From positions 1 through 64,000 of the forward strand of contig JALVYU010000026.1 in the NCBI GenBank assembly GCA_027022365.1: DNA of 64,000 nucleotides, read 5' to 3'. Numbering within the stretch: position 1 is the stretch's first letter; each line of letters starts with the position of its first letter. Origin of the DNA: Desulfurococcales archaeon (GTDB lineage Archaea; Thermoproteota; Thermoprotei_A; Sulfolobales; Desulfurococcaceae). The translations under genes were made by a program, and so were the position numbers. Of this stretch, positions 43,243-53,007 are shown in pieces. The notes under the pieces were generated by a model. That model saw only the letters and a list, made by a program, of their open reading frames with translations, was not told where the DNA came from and did no database searches.

Positions 43243-43917
43243 ATGGTGAAAATAATCTCATTCGATATTGATGGAACTCTTCTCGATAGCTATACTGGAA
43301 TACCGTTATTCTACAAGGACTTATTCATAAAGGAAAACAAATTGCTTACAAGGAGAAAAAACATAGATTTCCGAATGGTCTGTAGAGCAGAAGGTATGGC
43401 GGACGAGCTCGGGTTACTAAGAGATGAATGGTGGAGTAAAATACTTGGTATACGTGATCGAGTGCTATTTACGGAATTATTGGTCAGGTATTGGAAGTAT
43501 AGGATAGAGCATTCCAAACTACTGCCCGGCGCGCTCAAGGTATTGTTGGGCTTCAGAAGAGCCGGGTTTAAAGTTATAAGCATAAGCTACGGCGACGACA
43601 TATTAGGTCTTAAAAGATATAGGATTGCACTCTATGGACTGGAAAGATTTTTCGACGAAATAATAATAATAAATGACGACGTACCCACAAGGTCAGAAGC
43701 CATTAAGTATATTCTATGGAAGTATAGGCCTGAGAAGCTCGTCGTTGTAGATGACAAATGCAGAGTGCTTGAAAGCATTAAGTCTGAATCGGAAATTATT
43801 GAGACTGTCCACATGGTCTTTCCCTACCCCGAATGTATGGGGATACAATATAGAAGATGCGGTGATACAGAGGTCTATAATCTCTATGAGCTAAGAAAAG
43901 AATATGGTGTAATATAG
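43243..43917 (+). CDS. HAD-superfamily hydrolase
   Basis: 224 residues. Seen: motif I 'FDIDGTLLDS' with the nucleophile Asp, motif III/IV region 'KYRPEKLVVVDDKCRV'; motif II as 'VISISYGDD' is loose. Cap domain inserted after motif I (helical). Start ATG 43243 with GGTGATT 8 nt upstream, preferred over GTG 43231. Substrate cannot be predicted; monocistronic between two minus-strand runs. Confidence 0.85.
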   Translation: MVKIISFDIDGTLLDSYTGIPLFYKDLFIKENKLLTRRKNIDFRMVCRAEGMADELGLLRDEWWSKILGIRDRVLFTELLVRYWKYRIEHSKLLPGALKVLLGFRRAGFKVISISYGDDILGLKRYRIALYGLERFFDEIIIINDDVPTRSEAIKYILWKYRPEKLVVVDDKCRVLESIKSESEIIETVHMVFPYPECMGIQYRRCGDTEVYNLYELRKEYGVI

Positions 43918-43955
43918 TGTCAGGCTAGGGCTCGGGCCTCTACTCGTGACCGATG

Positions 43956-45131
43956 TTATACAGGTGTCGGTTCGTCAACCTCCTTGAGTTGCTCGATAAC
44001 ATATTTCCTTATCTCTTCAAGGCTGGGGAGCCGCCGGACTATATTACCGTTCTCAATATACTTGACCAGAAGGGGCTCGTAGCCCTGCGGAATACATCCT
44101 TTCTCGAATGGCTTTACTATATCGTTTAATCCGGGTCTTCTTCGAAGCAGTTGCTTGGCTCCAGGTAGCTTACCTCTCTTCGTGAATGGCACCCATTTCC
44201 CGTTTTCTTCGACCTCGACTATGTCGGCGCTGATATCGATTGAGGGCGGAAATGATACGCTTGTTCCTATTCCGAATGCGTCAACGATGTCTCTTAGTTC
44301 TACAAGGCTTTTCTCGTCAATGCCTCCGCTAACCACGATTTTTACATGTTTGTAGCCGTGGAGATCTAATGTCCATCTAACTTCTTCGACTATGGCCCTC
44401 ATATTACCTCTGCGACTACTAGGAGTGTCCAGTCTGACCCCATATAGTTTGTCTCCGAGGGTTTCAGCCGCCATGAGCGATTCTATGCGTTCATCATATA
44501 GTGTGTCGACGAGCATTATCCTTGGAACGTTTTCTTCAACTATTTCATCGAATGCTTTCCAGGCCTTCACCTGGTCTCCAAATACGAGTATGAGTGCATG
44601 GGGCATTGTACCGACTGGTCTTAACCCTAAATATTTTCGGCTTATTGTTCCAGAGACTGCGTCCATTCCCCCAATATAGGCGGCTCTATCCGCCATCGGT
44701 GCGAGGGCTGGGTGAAGAGCCCTTAGGCCGAAGAACAATAGTGTTTTATTCATTGCGAGTCTCTTCATCCTGGCTGCTTTAGAAGCTATGCTCGAATAAT
44801 GACGGAGTATTCCAAGGAGAGGAGTTTCGTAAATGGAGAAATCATCGTAATAACCTTCAATTATCATGAGGGGCTCTCCGGCTTTAAACAATGTACCCTC
44901 TAGTAAAGCATATACAGTGAGGGGTTTACCTTCAAGGAGCTTTAACGCCTCTTCCAGCCCTGCAAACACTGCCCATTCATAGCCTCTAGGCAACTTGTTC
45001 ACATGAAGTTCTATCCTGACTTTTTTCCTAAGGTTTTTTGCCCGTAGGATTTTACGTGTCCTTACAAAATAGATATCCGTTACCTCACCATCATAGATTT
45101 CCTTATCTGTCGCAATGTAGAAACGACGCAT
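43956..45131 (-). CDS. pncB: nicotinate phosphoribosyltransferase
   Basis: Makes nicotinate mononucleotide from nicotinate and PRPP, first step of NAD salvage. 391 residues from the ATG at 45131, matching the family N-terminus ('[15 protein letters not shown]'). Seen: 'DIYFVRT', '[20 protein letters not shown]', '[13 protein letters not shown]', '[16 protein letters not shown]', '[14 protein letters not shown]', 'DAFGIGTSV'. Resembles the archaeal Thermoplasma-type enzyme. A C-terminal extension includes '[13 protein letters not shown]'. Cotranscribed with yjbQ. Confidence 0.9.
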   Translation of the reverse strand: MRRFYIATDKEIYDGEVTDIYFVRTRKILRAKNLRKKVRIELHVNKLPRGYEWAVFAGLEEALKLLEGKPLTVYALLEGTLFKAGEPLMIIEGYYDDFSIYETPLLGILRHYSSIASKAARMKRLAMNKTLLFFGLRALHPALAPMADRAAYIGGMDAVSGTISRKYLGLRPVGTMPHALILVFGDQVKAWKAFDEIVEENVPRIMLVDTLYDERIESLMAAETLGDKLYGVRLDTPSSRRGNMRAIVEEVRWTLDLHGYKHVKIVVSGGIDEKSLVELRDIVDAFGIGTSVSFPPSIDISADIVEVEENGKWVPFTKRGKLPGAKQLLRRRPGLNDIVKPFEKGCIPQGYEPLLVKYIENGNIVRRLPSLEEIRKYVIEQLKEVDEPTPV

Positions 45132-45150
45132 AATATTTTCTCCCATCGGT

Positions 45151-45567
45151 TCACTCACCCATCACCATGACTATCACATGCCTCAACGATCTCGGTCCAT
45201 CCATTTCAACAACAAATATGTTCTGCCAAGTACCCCTCACAAGCCTGCCGTTTATCACCGGGAATACTCTATCGGCTCCGATCAATGCTGAACCTATATG
45301 AGCATGTGCATTATCATCTATAATGTTGTGTCTCCACTTACTACTGCCAGGCTCGGTTAGCTCCTTGATCTTCGCCAGTATATCGGATATAAGTCCGGAT
45401 TCGTGTTCATTAGCGATTATAGCCGCAGTTGCATGGGGGGCGAATACGAGGCACATACCGTTCTTAATACTGCTCTCCTCCACGATCTGCTCAACTTCAT
45501 GAGTGATATCTATGAGCTCGAACTTGTTATGAGTGGAGATTCTTATTTCACGGTAATAGACTTTCAA
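45151..45567 (-). CDS. YjbQ/UPF0047 family protein
   Basis: 138 residues. Seen: '[18 protein letters not shown]' and '[20 protein letters not shown]', '[20 protein letters not shown]', the complete UPF0047 set with conserved His and Glu. Family members have a weak thiamine-phosphate synthase activity when overexpressed; physiological role unclear. TTG start at 45567 with GGGTG 6 nt upstream is preferred over GTG 45576. Upstream of pncB, 19 nt gap. Confidence 0.9.
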   Translation of the reverse strand: MKVYYREIRISTHNKFELIDITHEVEQIVEESSIKNGMCLVFAPHATAAIIANEHESGLISDILAKIKELTEPGSSKWRHNIIDDNAHAHIGSALIGADRVFPVINGRLVRGTWQNIFVVEMDGPRSLRHVIVMVMGE

Positions 45568-45618
45568 AGCATGCACCCAAGTCTTTTTTCAAACCGAATA
45601 ATTTAGATATAAGGAAAT

Positions 45619-46290
45619 TTATACCGCTCGATACACAAGCACTACTTCGCCAGTCATATGATCTACTTGTATTGATTCCAGCTTTAGTTCAATTATTCTA
45701 TTTAGCTCAATATTTATTGAAGGTGTGCCATTGAGTCCTATTATTTTCGGGGATAAACTCACGATCAACTCATCAACTAATCCCTTGATAATAAGTTCTC
45801 CGATCAATCTTCCACCGCCCTGCACGAGTACTTTGTCTACATGGTATTTCTTGTAGAGTACCTCGAAGGCCTCGGCAAGATCAATCCTATTTGTTTCGTC
45901 AAGGGGCTCAAGAAACTCTAATAGGACATTATTTTCAAACAATTTTCTTGCTTTAGAAGTTCCTAAGAATTTTGATGACGTGAATATTATCGTTGGTAAT
46001 ATCCTTGTGTCTAATACTTTAGCGCTTAAAGGTATTGTTAGATTGCCGTCAATAATTACCCGGTATGGTTTCTTCGGGGCACTGTCCAATGGCCTGGGGG
46101 CCAGAATGGGATCATCAACCACTACTGTATTAGCCCCTATAACTACAGCATCGACATTTCTGCGAAGATAATACATTCTCTCCAAATCCCTATAAGAACT
46201 CAGGAGAGTCCTCTTCCCTCTAAATCCGATCCGACCATCAACTGTTTGTGTAACAAATACTATGATATACGGTCTAGTATAGGTCTTCAT
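45619..46290 (-). CDS. arfC: 2,5-diamino-6-ribosylamino-pyrimidinone 5'-phosphate reductase
   Basis: Third step of archaeal riboflavin/F420 synthesis (RibD C-terminal reductase family). 223 residues. Seen: 'FVTQTVDGRIGF', 'RNVDAVVIGANTVVVDDPIL', 'PYRVIIDGNLTIP', 'VDKVLVQGGGRLIGELI', 'DELIVSLSPKIIG'. The N-terminal deaminase domain of bacterial RibD is absent, as in archaea. Gene stands upstream of yjbQ by 51 nt on the same strand. Confidence 0.92.
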   Translation of the reverse strand: MKTYTRPYIIVFVTQTVDGRIGFRGKRTLLSSYRDLERMYYLRRNVDAVVIGANTVVVDDPILAPRPLDSAPKKPYRVIIDGNLTIPLSAKVLDTRILPTIIFTSSKFLGTSKARKLFENNVLLEFLEPLDETNRIDLAEAFEVLYKKYHVDKVLVQGGGRLIGELIIKGLVDELIVSLSPKIIGLNGTPSINIELNRIIELKLESIQVDHMTGEVVLVYRAV

Positions 46291-46382
46291 TATACCATTT
46301 ACACCTAAGAACCATAGTATAATTAGTGAGTTTTTACTCTATTTTGTATTGGGTATTAGAGGAACGCGTTGAGGTGATCTAT

Positions 46383-46949
46383 ATGGAGGACTGGGAGAAG
46401 AGAAGGAAGGATAGAGAGTACCGAGATATATTCAGCATGATCGACGAGTTCATCCGAGAGATCGAGAGAGAATTCTACAGGTTCTTCAATGAAATAGAGT
46501 TCTCACCATTTACACCTCTATCGCTCGGCAAAGAAGGCGAGTACAAGATCATGGGCCCCTACGTATACGGTTTCAGAATAACAATAGGTCCTGATGGGAA
46601 ACCGATAATTGAAGAGTTCGGTAATGTAAGACGAGTACGCGGAAAGCCTAAGATCAGTGAGGAGCGCGAACCACTGGTAGACGTATTTGAAAACGATGAC
46701 GAGATAATTGTGGTGGCGGAGATACCCGGCGTCGAGAAAGATAACATAAAGGTAGAGGTTTCCGACGACAGGAAAAGGCTTATCATAAGGGCAAGCGATG
46801 AGAAAAGAAAGTACTATAAAGAGGTAGAACTACCAGCAGAAGTTGACCCGGAGAGCGCTAAAGCAAACTATAAGAACGGCGTTCTCGAGGTTAGGCTCAA
46901 AAAAATCAAGAATAAACAGAAGAAAACATATGAGATCAAAGTAGAGTGA
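46383..46949 (+). CDS. small heat shock protein Hsp20
   Basis: ATP-independent chaperone. 188 residues from ATG 46383, preceded by GAGGTGATCT. N-terminal 60 residues charged and helical ('RDIFSMIDEFIREIEREFYR'), then alpha-crystallin domain with 'PLVDVFENDDEIIVVAEIPG', 'VEKDNIKVEVSDDRKRLIIR', and the terminal beta-strand 'GVLEVRLKK'. No 'GVL' alteration: family pattern complete. C-terminal tail is Lys-rich. Confidence 0.95.
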   Translation: MEDWEKRRKDREYRDIFSMIDEFIREIEREFYRFFNEIEFSPFTPLSLGKEGEYKIMGPYVYGFRITIGPDGKPIIEEFGNVRRVRGKPKISEEREPLVDVFENDDEIIVVAEIPGVEKDNIKVEVSDDRKRLIIRASDEKRKYYKEVELPAEVDPESAKANYKNGVLEVRLKKIKNKQKKTYEIKVE

Positions 46950-47008
46950 TTTTTTCCATAACAGGATAAATCTCTTCATAAAACCCAAATTAGGGGTGTT
47001 AAATATCT

Positions 47009-47536
47009 ATGCATTTGATTGTATTAAGCGATACACACGACAATATGCCTGTCATAAAGAAGCTCGTAGAAATTATTAACTCGAAGTACAAGGGCGATAA
47101 AATAATTGTGCATTTGGGTGACATGATAAGCCCCTTTGCTGCCCGCTACTTAGTTGAAAATCTTGAAGATATCGCGAGAGGTGTTTTTGTCTTTGGGAAT
47201 AATGATGGCGATAAGATATTACTGTCCAAAATACTTGGTAAAGCTGGATGGGAAGTATATAACGGTCCATCAATCATTGAAATCTTCAACAAGAAGGTAC
47301 TTGTGATGCACGGTTTTGACGGCCCAGAACATACCACGATGATCGCCGACACCCTATCACAGGCTGAGAATGTAGATGCTGTATTCTATGGTCATACACA
47401 TAGATTAGACTATAGGATCATTAAGGGAAAAATAATAGTTAATCCCGGCGAAGTATGCGGTTATCTAACAGGTAAGTCAACGTTCATGGTTCTCGACAAG
47501 GATACCTTTAAGCCGGAAATAATAGAAATACAGTAA
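47009..47536 (+). CDS. YfcE/MJ0936-type phosphodiesterase
   Basis: 175-residue calcineurin-like phosphodiesterase with all metal ligands: 'SDTHDNMP', 'VHLGDMISP', 'FGNNDGD', 'VMHGFDG', 'YGHTHRLD', 'NPGEV'. Acts on model phosphodiesters or cyclic nucleotides in studied homologues. Intact, in contrast to the degenerate relative at 41566. Starts at ATG 47009 with GGGGTG near 46993. Confidence 0.92.
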   Translation: MHLIVLSDTHDNMPVIKKLVEIINSKYKGDKIIVHLGDMISPFAARYLVENLEDIARGVFVFGNNDGDKILLSKILGKAGWEVYNGPSIIEIFNKKVLVMHGFDGPEHTTMIADTLSQAENVDAVFYGHTHRLDYRIIKGKIIVNPGEVCGYLTGKSTFMVLDKDTFKPEIIEIQ

Positions 47537-47625
47537 ATCACCGTACAAACAATCAGTAGGTTTAAGAAAAACCAGGAATAGTTTATTCATAAGCACGTTT
47601 CTAAGGTTATGAATGGTGATCTATT

Positions 47626-48492
47626 ATGTTTGAGGGCAAAAAACTGAAAAGCGCGAGCATTCCCGAGGATGAATCAAAGAGACAATACCATATAATGGCT
47701 AAACCCGGTGATGTCAGCAGATATGTGCTTCTACCCGGAGACCCTGGCCGTGTGAGAAAAATCGCTTCTTACTGGGAAAAATCATGGGAGGTGGCCTCCC
47801 ACCGCGAATACCTCACATACAGCGGCTACTACAAGGGTGTATTTATCTCAGCCACTAGTACTGGAATAGGTTCTCCATCTACCGCCATTGCGGTCGAGGA
47901 ACTCGCCAGAATAGGTGCAGACACATTTATCAGAGTAGGAACAACAGGTGCTCTCAGAAAAGATGTCCGGGTAGGAGACCTGATAATATCAACCGCCGCT
48001 GTTAGACTGGAAGGAACAAGCAAGGAATACGTTATCCCAGAATACCCGGCATCAGCATCCATAGATGTCGTCATGGCCTTAATAGCCGCTGCCGAGGAGC
48101 TCGGGGTGAGATACCACCTAGGCATTACAGCCAGTACCGATAGTTTCTATGTGGGCCAAGAAAGACCTGGTTTAAGAGGTTATCTCCCACCCTTCAAGAA
48201 GGGATTGGTTGATTTCCTTCGCTCAGTAAATGTACTGAACTTCGAGATGGAGGCAGCGACGATATTCACACTAGCAAATATTTATGGGTTAAGAGCAGGG
48301 GCTGTATGCGCAGCAATAGCCAATAGGGAGACAGAAGAATTCGTTATGGAGGCTGGTGTTGAAGATGCTGTAAAGGTTGCAAACGAGGCCGTCAGGATAT
48401 TGTGCGAATGGGATGAAGAAATGGAGAAGCATGGCAAAAAGAACATAACGCCAGACATAATACGCGATTGGTTATCCAAGATAAGAGGTTGA
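47626..48492 (+). CDS. uridine/purine nucleoside phosphorylase
   Basis: 288 residues, NP-I family: phosphorolysis of nucleosides to base and (deoxy)ribose 1-phosphate. Seen: 'VLLPGDPGRVRKIASYWEK', 'SHREYLTYSGYYKG', 'STGIGSPSTAIAVEELA', 'RVGTTGALRKDV', 'NFEMEAATIFTLANIYGLRA' and 'DSFYVGQER', closest to uridine phosphorylase. Its 3' end lies 5 nt before the PfkB kinase start, so the two are one unit. Confidence 0.9.
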   Translation: MFEGKKLKSASIPEDESKRQYHIMAKPGDVSRYVLLPGDPGRVRKIASYWEKSWEVASHREYLTYSGYYKGVFISATSTGIGSPSTAIAVEELARIGADTFIRVGTTGALRKDVRVGDLIISTAAVRLEGTSKEYVIPEYPASASIDVVMALIAAAEELGVRYHLGITASTDSFYVGQERPGLRGYLPPFKKGLVDFLRSVNVLNFEMEAATIFTLANIYGLRAGAVCAAIANRETEEFVMEAGVEDAVKVANEAVRILCEWDEEMEKHGKKNITPDIIRDWLSKIRG

Positions 48493-48497
48493 ACGTT

Positions 48498-49445
48498 TTG
48501 AGGAAAAACAGACCCTTACACATAAGTGTGGGTAATCTTAACATAGACATATCTATGTATGTACAGTCTTTCCCCGGCCCGGATGAAAGCGTGATCGCAG
48601 ACGATGCGTTAATCTCCTGCGGGGGCTCAGCAACCAATTATGCTGTTGCTGTTACGTATTACGGGCACAAAGCCACCCTTATTGCGAGCACTTCGCAGAT
48701 CGGCTTCATAGATTATCTCCTAGAGGATCTAGAGAGGATAGGCGTGGATATATCATATATTAAACGTGTTCAAGGACCTCCTGGCATCGTATCAGTTATA
48801 GTTAGCAAGGATGGCGAGAAGATAATGATAAAGCACCGAGGGGCAAACGAGTTCCTAAGCCCTAACGATATACCAAGACAACTAATCAGTAGGGCAAACA
48901 TTGTTCACCTCGCAAGTATCCCTCCCTCAATAGCGGTAGAGATAGCTAAGAGAGCTAGCGGACTAGGAATACTTGTGAGCTATGACCCGGGCAATTACGC
49001 TCTATCGCTGCCAGCCGAAGTACGTGAAGTAATACCTTACCTATCCATACTCTTTGTCAACAGGAGAGAAGCTAAGGCCCTAGGAGGCACAAACATAGAT
49101 AAGATCGCTAGGCTAGGCCCTCAATACATAGTCGTTAAGAAGGGGCCTGGCGGAGCATTTGTCATAACACCAGGACGCCTCATATACTACGGTGTGACAA
49201 AACCTATTAGGCCCCCAATAGACTCTACCGGGGCAGGAGACGCGTTCGACGCATTCTTCAACGCGGTAATACTGGACTCAAAGGATCCGGGAAAAGCACT
49301 CATGTATGCTATCGCTGCAGGAGCACTGAAGACCACGTGCCGGGGAAGCAGGCTATGCTATGATAGGGCGTTGTTCAATCAACAACTATCCGAAACTAGT
49401 GTTGAAGCCCTCAAAAACCCTGAGGAATGGATCATAGAAGACTGA
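48498..49445 (+). CDS. PfkB-family sugar or nucleoside kinase
   Basis: 315 residues, ribokinase fold. Seen: 'VGNLNIDISMYVQSFPGPDE', 'SCGGSATNYAVAVTYYGHKA', 'VKKGPGGAFVI' and the anion hole/catalytic 'DSTGAGDAFDAFFNAV' with the Asp base. TTG start at 48498 chosen from AGAGGTTGA upstream. Placed behind a nucleoside phosphorylase, a ribose-1-phosphate kinase (as in the Thermococcus nucleoside pathway) is a good guess; a nucleoside kinase is the alternative. Confidence 0.88.
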   Translation: MRKNRPLHISVGNLNIDISMYVQSFPGPDESVIADDALISCGGSATNYAVAVTYYGHKATLIASTSQIGFIDYLLEDLERIGVDISYIKRVQGPPGIVSVIVSKDGEKIMIKHRGANEFLSPNDIPRQLISRANIVHLASIPPSIAVEIAKRASGLGILVSYDPGNYALSLPAEVREVIPYLSILFVNRREAKALGGTNIDKIARLGPQYIVVKKGPGGAFVITPGRLIYYGVTKPIRPPIDSTGAGDAFDAFFNAVILDSKDPGKALMYAIAAGALKTTCRGSRLCYDRALFNQQLSETSVEALKNPEEWIIED

Positions 49446-49451
49446 CAAGCT

Positions 49452-50144
49452 ATGAATGGATCACCGGATAGAACAGTGAAAACCATTAAAGATCACCATA
49501 GCGAAGAAAACGGTTCAACCGGTAATTATAGTAGGATATTTTTTCATCGGGAATTACTCCTTATATATCCTATAATAACAATAGATCAAGTACGCACGCT
49601 TATTCGATGCCAAGAGACATTTAAGGAAATCATTTCGAGTCTTGAGAAAGTAAAAATGCTTGTTATCATAAATGATAGAAACAAGGAGATAAACACTCTT
49701 TTAAAAATAATGTCAGCAGCAGTTGTGCGTGAACCCGAGCATTTAATCGAGATAGCCGAGAATATTTCAACTCTATTGGGATCCAGTAGCTTGAGCGAAA
49801 AAGAGCACGCTCTATACGAGCTATCATATTACAAGGAGATTTACGGCGAATTACTAATACTCGAACTGATCAAGGTTTGCAAAGACACTGGAATTCAAAC
49901 CATGCAGAAGGAAGAGACGAAGAGGCTATTCGGAGAAATATTTGCAGACAGATTAGATAAAAGGATGACTATAACGTTTATCTCTGAATATACTATCTGC
50001 AGGGACAGGGACAAATTAGTAGATATTTTAAAATGTATTGTTAGCCCGTTGAGCAAAAGATATACCATAACGTTTCTGTTACCGCAAGAACTATTGTTTC
50101 TAAAGAAACTAATTCCATGCAAACCAATTATTATACAGTGCTAA
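49452..50144 (+). CDS. hypothetical protein
   Basis: 230 residues, mostly helical with a beta segment at the end, not recognised. N-terminal 30 residues are polar and likely disordered ('DRTVKTIKDHHSEENGSTGN'); hydrophobic positions alternate as in a soluble globular domain. Four cysteines without pattern. Starts 6 nt after the kinase stop and is followed 21 nt later by another small unknown, so it belongs to a plus-strand run. Confidence 0.6.
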   Translation: MNGSPDRTVKTIKDHHSEENGSTGNYSRIFFHRELLLIYPIITIDQVRTLIRCQETFKEIISSLEKVKMLVIINDRNKEINTLLKIMSAAVVREPEHLIEIAENISTLLGSSSLSEKEHALYELSYYKEIYGELLILELIKVCKDTGIQTMQKEETKRLFGEIFADRLDKRMTITFISEYTICRDRDKLVDILKCIVSPLSKRYTITFLLPQELLFLKKLIPCKPIIIQC

Positions 50145-50165
50145 AATGTAGAAGAGGATATCATA

Positions 50166-50492
50166 ATGACTAAGAGGGAGGATCTAAAAATATATCGGAA
50201 CGAAGATGTGCTCGAGATAATCGCTGCTATACCTCGTGGGCATTACCATACGAGGTTTTTAATAAGATTTAAAGATCAGGAAATCCTATTACAAGAGGCA
50301 ACCATAGCAGCGATTGTTCGGGCTTATGCGTTGGTCTCCCTCCATCCTTTAAGAAGGGGGGTAATCCTAAGGAATAAGTCATTAAAGAAACATGAAAAGA
50401 AAATAGGCTTCGCCTACAACCAGTTAATCGAGATACCCGGTTCCGAGGAAGAAGCCTTAGACATTATTTCGTCGATCGTTGGTGATAAGTGA
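50166..50492 (+). CDS. hypothetical small protein
   Basis: 108 residues, alpha/beta. Seen: 'AIPRGHYHTRFLIRFKDQEI', 'LQEATIAAIVRAYALVSLHP', 'RRGVILRNKSLKKHEKK' with conserved-looking Arg/His. Family not assigned. GAGGATATC precedes the ATG. Only 3 nt separate it from the metallopeptidase-like gene downstream. Confidence 0.7.
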   Translation: MTKREDLKIYRNEDVLEIIAAIPRGHYHTRFLIRFKDQEILLQEATIAAIVRAYALVSLHPLRRGVILRNKSLKKHEKKIGFAYNQLIEIPGSEEEALDIISSIVGDK

Positions 50493-50495
50493 GAA

Positions 50496-50912
50496 ATGGC
50501 TAGGATTAAATATGTTCCCGACCAGAAAATCAAAGAGATCGTAGATACTATAGTGTCCTCTATACCAGAATATTTTAGCCATATAGATACTGCTAGAGTG
50601 TTCGTTTACAGAAGCTACAATAGTAGGAGCGGAGTAATAGCTAGGATCCATGGTTTTCCAAGGATATGGCAACTGGCGCTTGGAAGCAGGCCAGCCTATA
50701 TTATTGAGATTATAAGTGAGAACTTCGATCTTCTCCAATGCCATGACAAGATCAGAACAATAATTCACGAGCTCCTTCACATACCTAAAACGTTCAGTGG
50801 CGGTCTTCGTCCTCATGGTAGATACGTTAATCCACAGATAATAAACAGGGCCTTCCGTATTTTGTCCAGTAGACTGGAGATAGAGGATTTATGTAATAGG
50901 TTTGGGTGTTGA
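50496..50912 (+). CDS. putative metallopeptidase (HELLH)
   Basis: 138 residues. Contains the zinc-protease motif HELLH in 'IRTIIHELLHIPKTFSGGLR' followed by 'PHGRYVN', where a third His ligand could lie. The first half is beta-rich ('TARVFVYRSYNSRSGVIARI') and 'PAYIIEIISENFDLL' precedes the motif, as in the putative phage-type metallopeptidase family. No signal peptide, so cytoplasmic. Substrate unknown. Precedes sucC by 21 nt. Confidence 0.75.
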   Translation: MARIKYVPDQKIKEIVDTIVSSIPEYFSHIDTARVFVYRSYNSRSGVIARIHGFPRIWQLALGSRPAYIIEIISENFDLLQCHDKIRTIIHELLHIPKTFSGGLRPHGRYVNPQIINRAFRILSSRLEIEDLCNRFGC

Positions 50913-50933
50913 AATATATCTTGGTGTTAGGAA

Positions 50934-52061
50934 TTGAAGCTCTACGAGTTTGAGGCAAAGAAGATTGTTAGGGACTATGGCATACCCGTACCAGATGGAA
51001 TGCTTGCGAGGAATATCGATGAAGCTGTAGAGGCCGCGAAGAAAATCGGGGTTCCCGTCGTCCTCAAATCCCAAGTACTCGTTGGTAGGAGAGGTTTGGC
51101 AGGAGGCATCAGGATTGCTGAGACGCTAGAGGATGTTGCTAGAGAGGCGGAGAATTTGTTTAATACTAGGATAAGGGGAGAAGAAGTAAAGTACCTCCTG
51201 GTCGAGAAGAAGATCGATTTTAAGCGCGAGCTTTACTTATCTCTCACAATAGATAGGGCCGCCAGGAAATATGTGTTCCTAGCATCTCCCCTTGGCGGTG
51301 TTGAAATAGAGGAGCTGGTTAAACAGTATCCTGACAAGTTATTGAAGCTTTACATAGACCCGGCTACTGGTTATTCGCCATACATGTCTAGAACAGCCGC
51401 CAAATTCTTGGGGTTGTCTAAGGAGACGTGGAAGGACCTGCATAGTATTATGAATTCTATGTATAAATTGATGATAGAGCTCGATGCTGAACTAGTTGAG
51501 TTTAACCCATTAGCCGTTACAGACAAGGGACTTATAGCGCTCGACGCGAAGATCAGGATTGATGATAATTCTCTATATCGTCACCCGGAGCTGCAGGACA
51601 AGGCCTTAAGAGAGCTATCCCCTAGAGAACAGGTTGCTAAGAAGTATGGCTTCTCGTATGTTGAGCTAGACGGTAATATAGGGATAATATGTAATGGTGC
51701 TGGATTAACTATGGCTACAATGGATCTAGTGGCATATTATGGTGGTAAACCTGCAAACTTTCTCGATATAGGGGGAGGCGCGACAAGAGAGCGTGTCAGA
51801 GAAGCCACTAAGCTTATTCTCACGCACGAAAGAGTAAAGGTAGTTCTGATCAATATTTTTGGAGGAATTACAAGGTGCGATGAAGTGGCACGAGGGGTGA
51901 TCGAAGCCGTTGAAGAGACAGGAGCACATAAACCCATAGTGGTAAGAATGCTTGGAACAAACGAGGAGGAAGGCAGGAGAATCTTGGAGGAATACGGCTA
52001 CAAGGTTTTCTCTGAAGCAGACGAGGCTGTGAAAAAGGCCGTAGAACTTGCAAGGAGGTGA
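50934..52061 (+). CDS. sucC: succinate--CoA ligase, beta subunit
   Basis: ATP-grasp subunit, 375 residues, TTG start with GGTG upstream. Seen: '[20 protein letters not shown]', '[19 protein letters not shown]', '[10 protein letters not shown]', '[18 protein letters not shown]' and the C-terminal '[16 protein letters not shown]'. Operon with sucD, 6 nt apart. Could run in either direction, linking succinyl-CoA to ATP. Confidence 0.93.
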   Translation: MKLYEFEAKKIVRDYGIPVPDGMLARNIDEAVEAAKKIGVPVVLKSQVLVGRRGLAGGIRIAETLEDVAREAENLFNTRIRGEEVKYLLVEKKIDFKRELYLSLTIDRAARKYVFLASPLGGVEIEELVKQYPDKLLKLYIDPATGYSPYMSRTAAKFLGLSKETWKDLHSIMNSMYKLMIELDAELVEFNPLAVTDKGLIALDAKIRIDDNSLYRHPELQDKALRELSPREQVAKKYGFSYVELDGNIGIICNGAGLTMATMDLVAYYGGKPANFLDIGGGATRERVREATKLILTHERVKVVLINIFGGITRCDEVARGVIEAVEETGAHKPIVVRMLGTNEEEGRRILEEYGYKVFSEADEAVKKAVELARR

Positions 52062-52067
52062 AAAAGT

Positions 52068-52940
52068 ATGGGCATACTCGTGGATAGAAACACTCGTGTA
52101 TTGATCCAAGGAATAACCGGAAGAGAGGGCTCCTTCCACACGAAGCTCATGCTGGAATATGGTACAAAGATAGTTGCAGGAGTTACCCCTGGTAAGGGCG
52201 GTCAAGTGGTACATGGGATCCCGGTATATGATACCGTCAAAGAAGCCGTTGAACACGTTGGCTCAATCGATGCATCCGTTGTCTTTGTCCCATCCCGTTT
52301 CGCCAGAGACGCTGTTCTAGAGGCGATTGATAATGGTATAAAGATCGTGGTAGTTATAACTGAGGGCATATCCGTTCACGACGAGGTCGTAATGGTTAAC
52401 CATGCAAAACATAATGGAACGATAATGATAGGGCCCAACACACCCGGCGTATTGACAGCAGGCGAAGCAAAGCTAGGGATCATGCCTGCACACGTCTTTA
52501 AGAAAGGATGCATAGGGGTTATCTCGAGGAGCGGGACTCTAACCTACGAGATAGCCAGGGAGCTAGGCAAAAAAGGATATGGCGTCTCAACAGTGGTGGG
52601 CATGGGCGGAGATCCTATTATCGGCATGAATTACATAGAACTATATGATCGCTTCGTTAGAGATCCTGAAACAAAAGCACTAGTAATCATTGGTGAAATA
52701 GGCGGTGATGCCGAGGAAAGATTCGCAAAATACTATGTGGGTACTGGGAGAGAAAAACCGATTGTAGCATATATTGCCGGAAGAACAGCGCCTCCGGGAA
52801 AGAGAATGGGGCATGCAGGTGCTATTATATCGATGGGGCTAGGAGACTATAAGTCCAAGAGAGAAGCATTAGAAAAAGCAGGCATACCTGTGGCCGATAA
52901 GCCGTCTGATGTGCCTAGGCTTCTAAGCGAAATACTATAA
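52068..52940 (+). CDS. sucD: succinate--CoA ligase, alpha subunit
   Basis: 290 residues. Seen: '[20 protein letters not shown]' (CoA-binding GITG), '[11 protein letters not shown]', '[14 protein letters not shown]', '[20 protein letters not shown]', '[18 protein letters not shown]' and the phosphohistidine in '[15 protein letters not shown]'. Strong AAGGAGGTG precedes the ATG. Complete catalytic set. Confidence 0.95.
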   Translation: MGILVDRNTRVLIQGITGREGSFHTKLMLEYGTKIVAGVTPGKGGQVVHGIPVYDTVKEAVEHVGSIDASVVFVPSRFARDAVLEAIDNGIKIVVVITEGISVHDEVVMVNHAKHNGTIMIGPNTPGVLTAGEAKLGIMPAHVFKKGCIGVISRSGTLTYEIARELGKKGYGVSTVVGMGGDPIIGMNYIELYDRFVRDPETKALVIIGEIGGDAEERFAKYYVGTGREKPIVAYIAGRTAPPGKRMGHAGAIISMGLGDYKSKREALEKAGIPVADKPSDVPRLLSEIL

Positions 52941-53007
52941 ACACGGTTAGCTAATCACACAAGTTTTATTTTTCACGAGACATAACTATTCTTTCAGGTG
53001 GAATATC

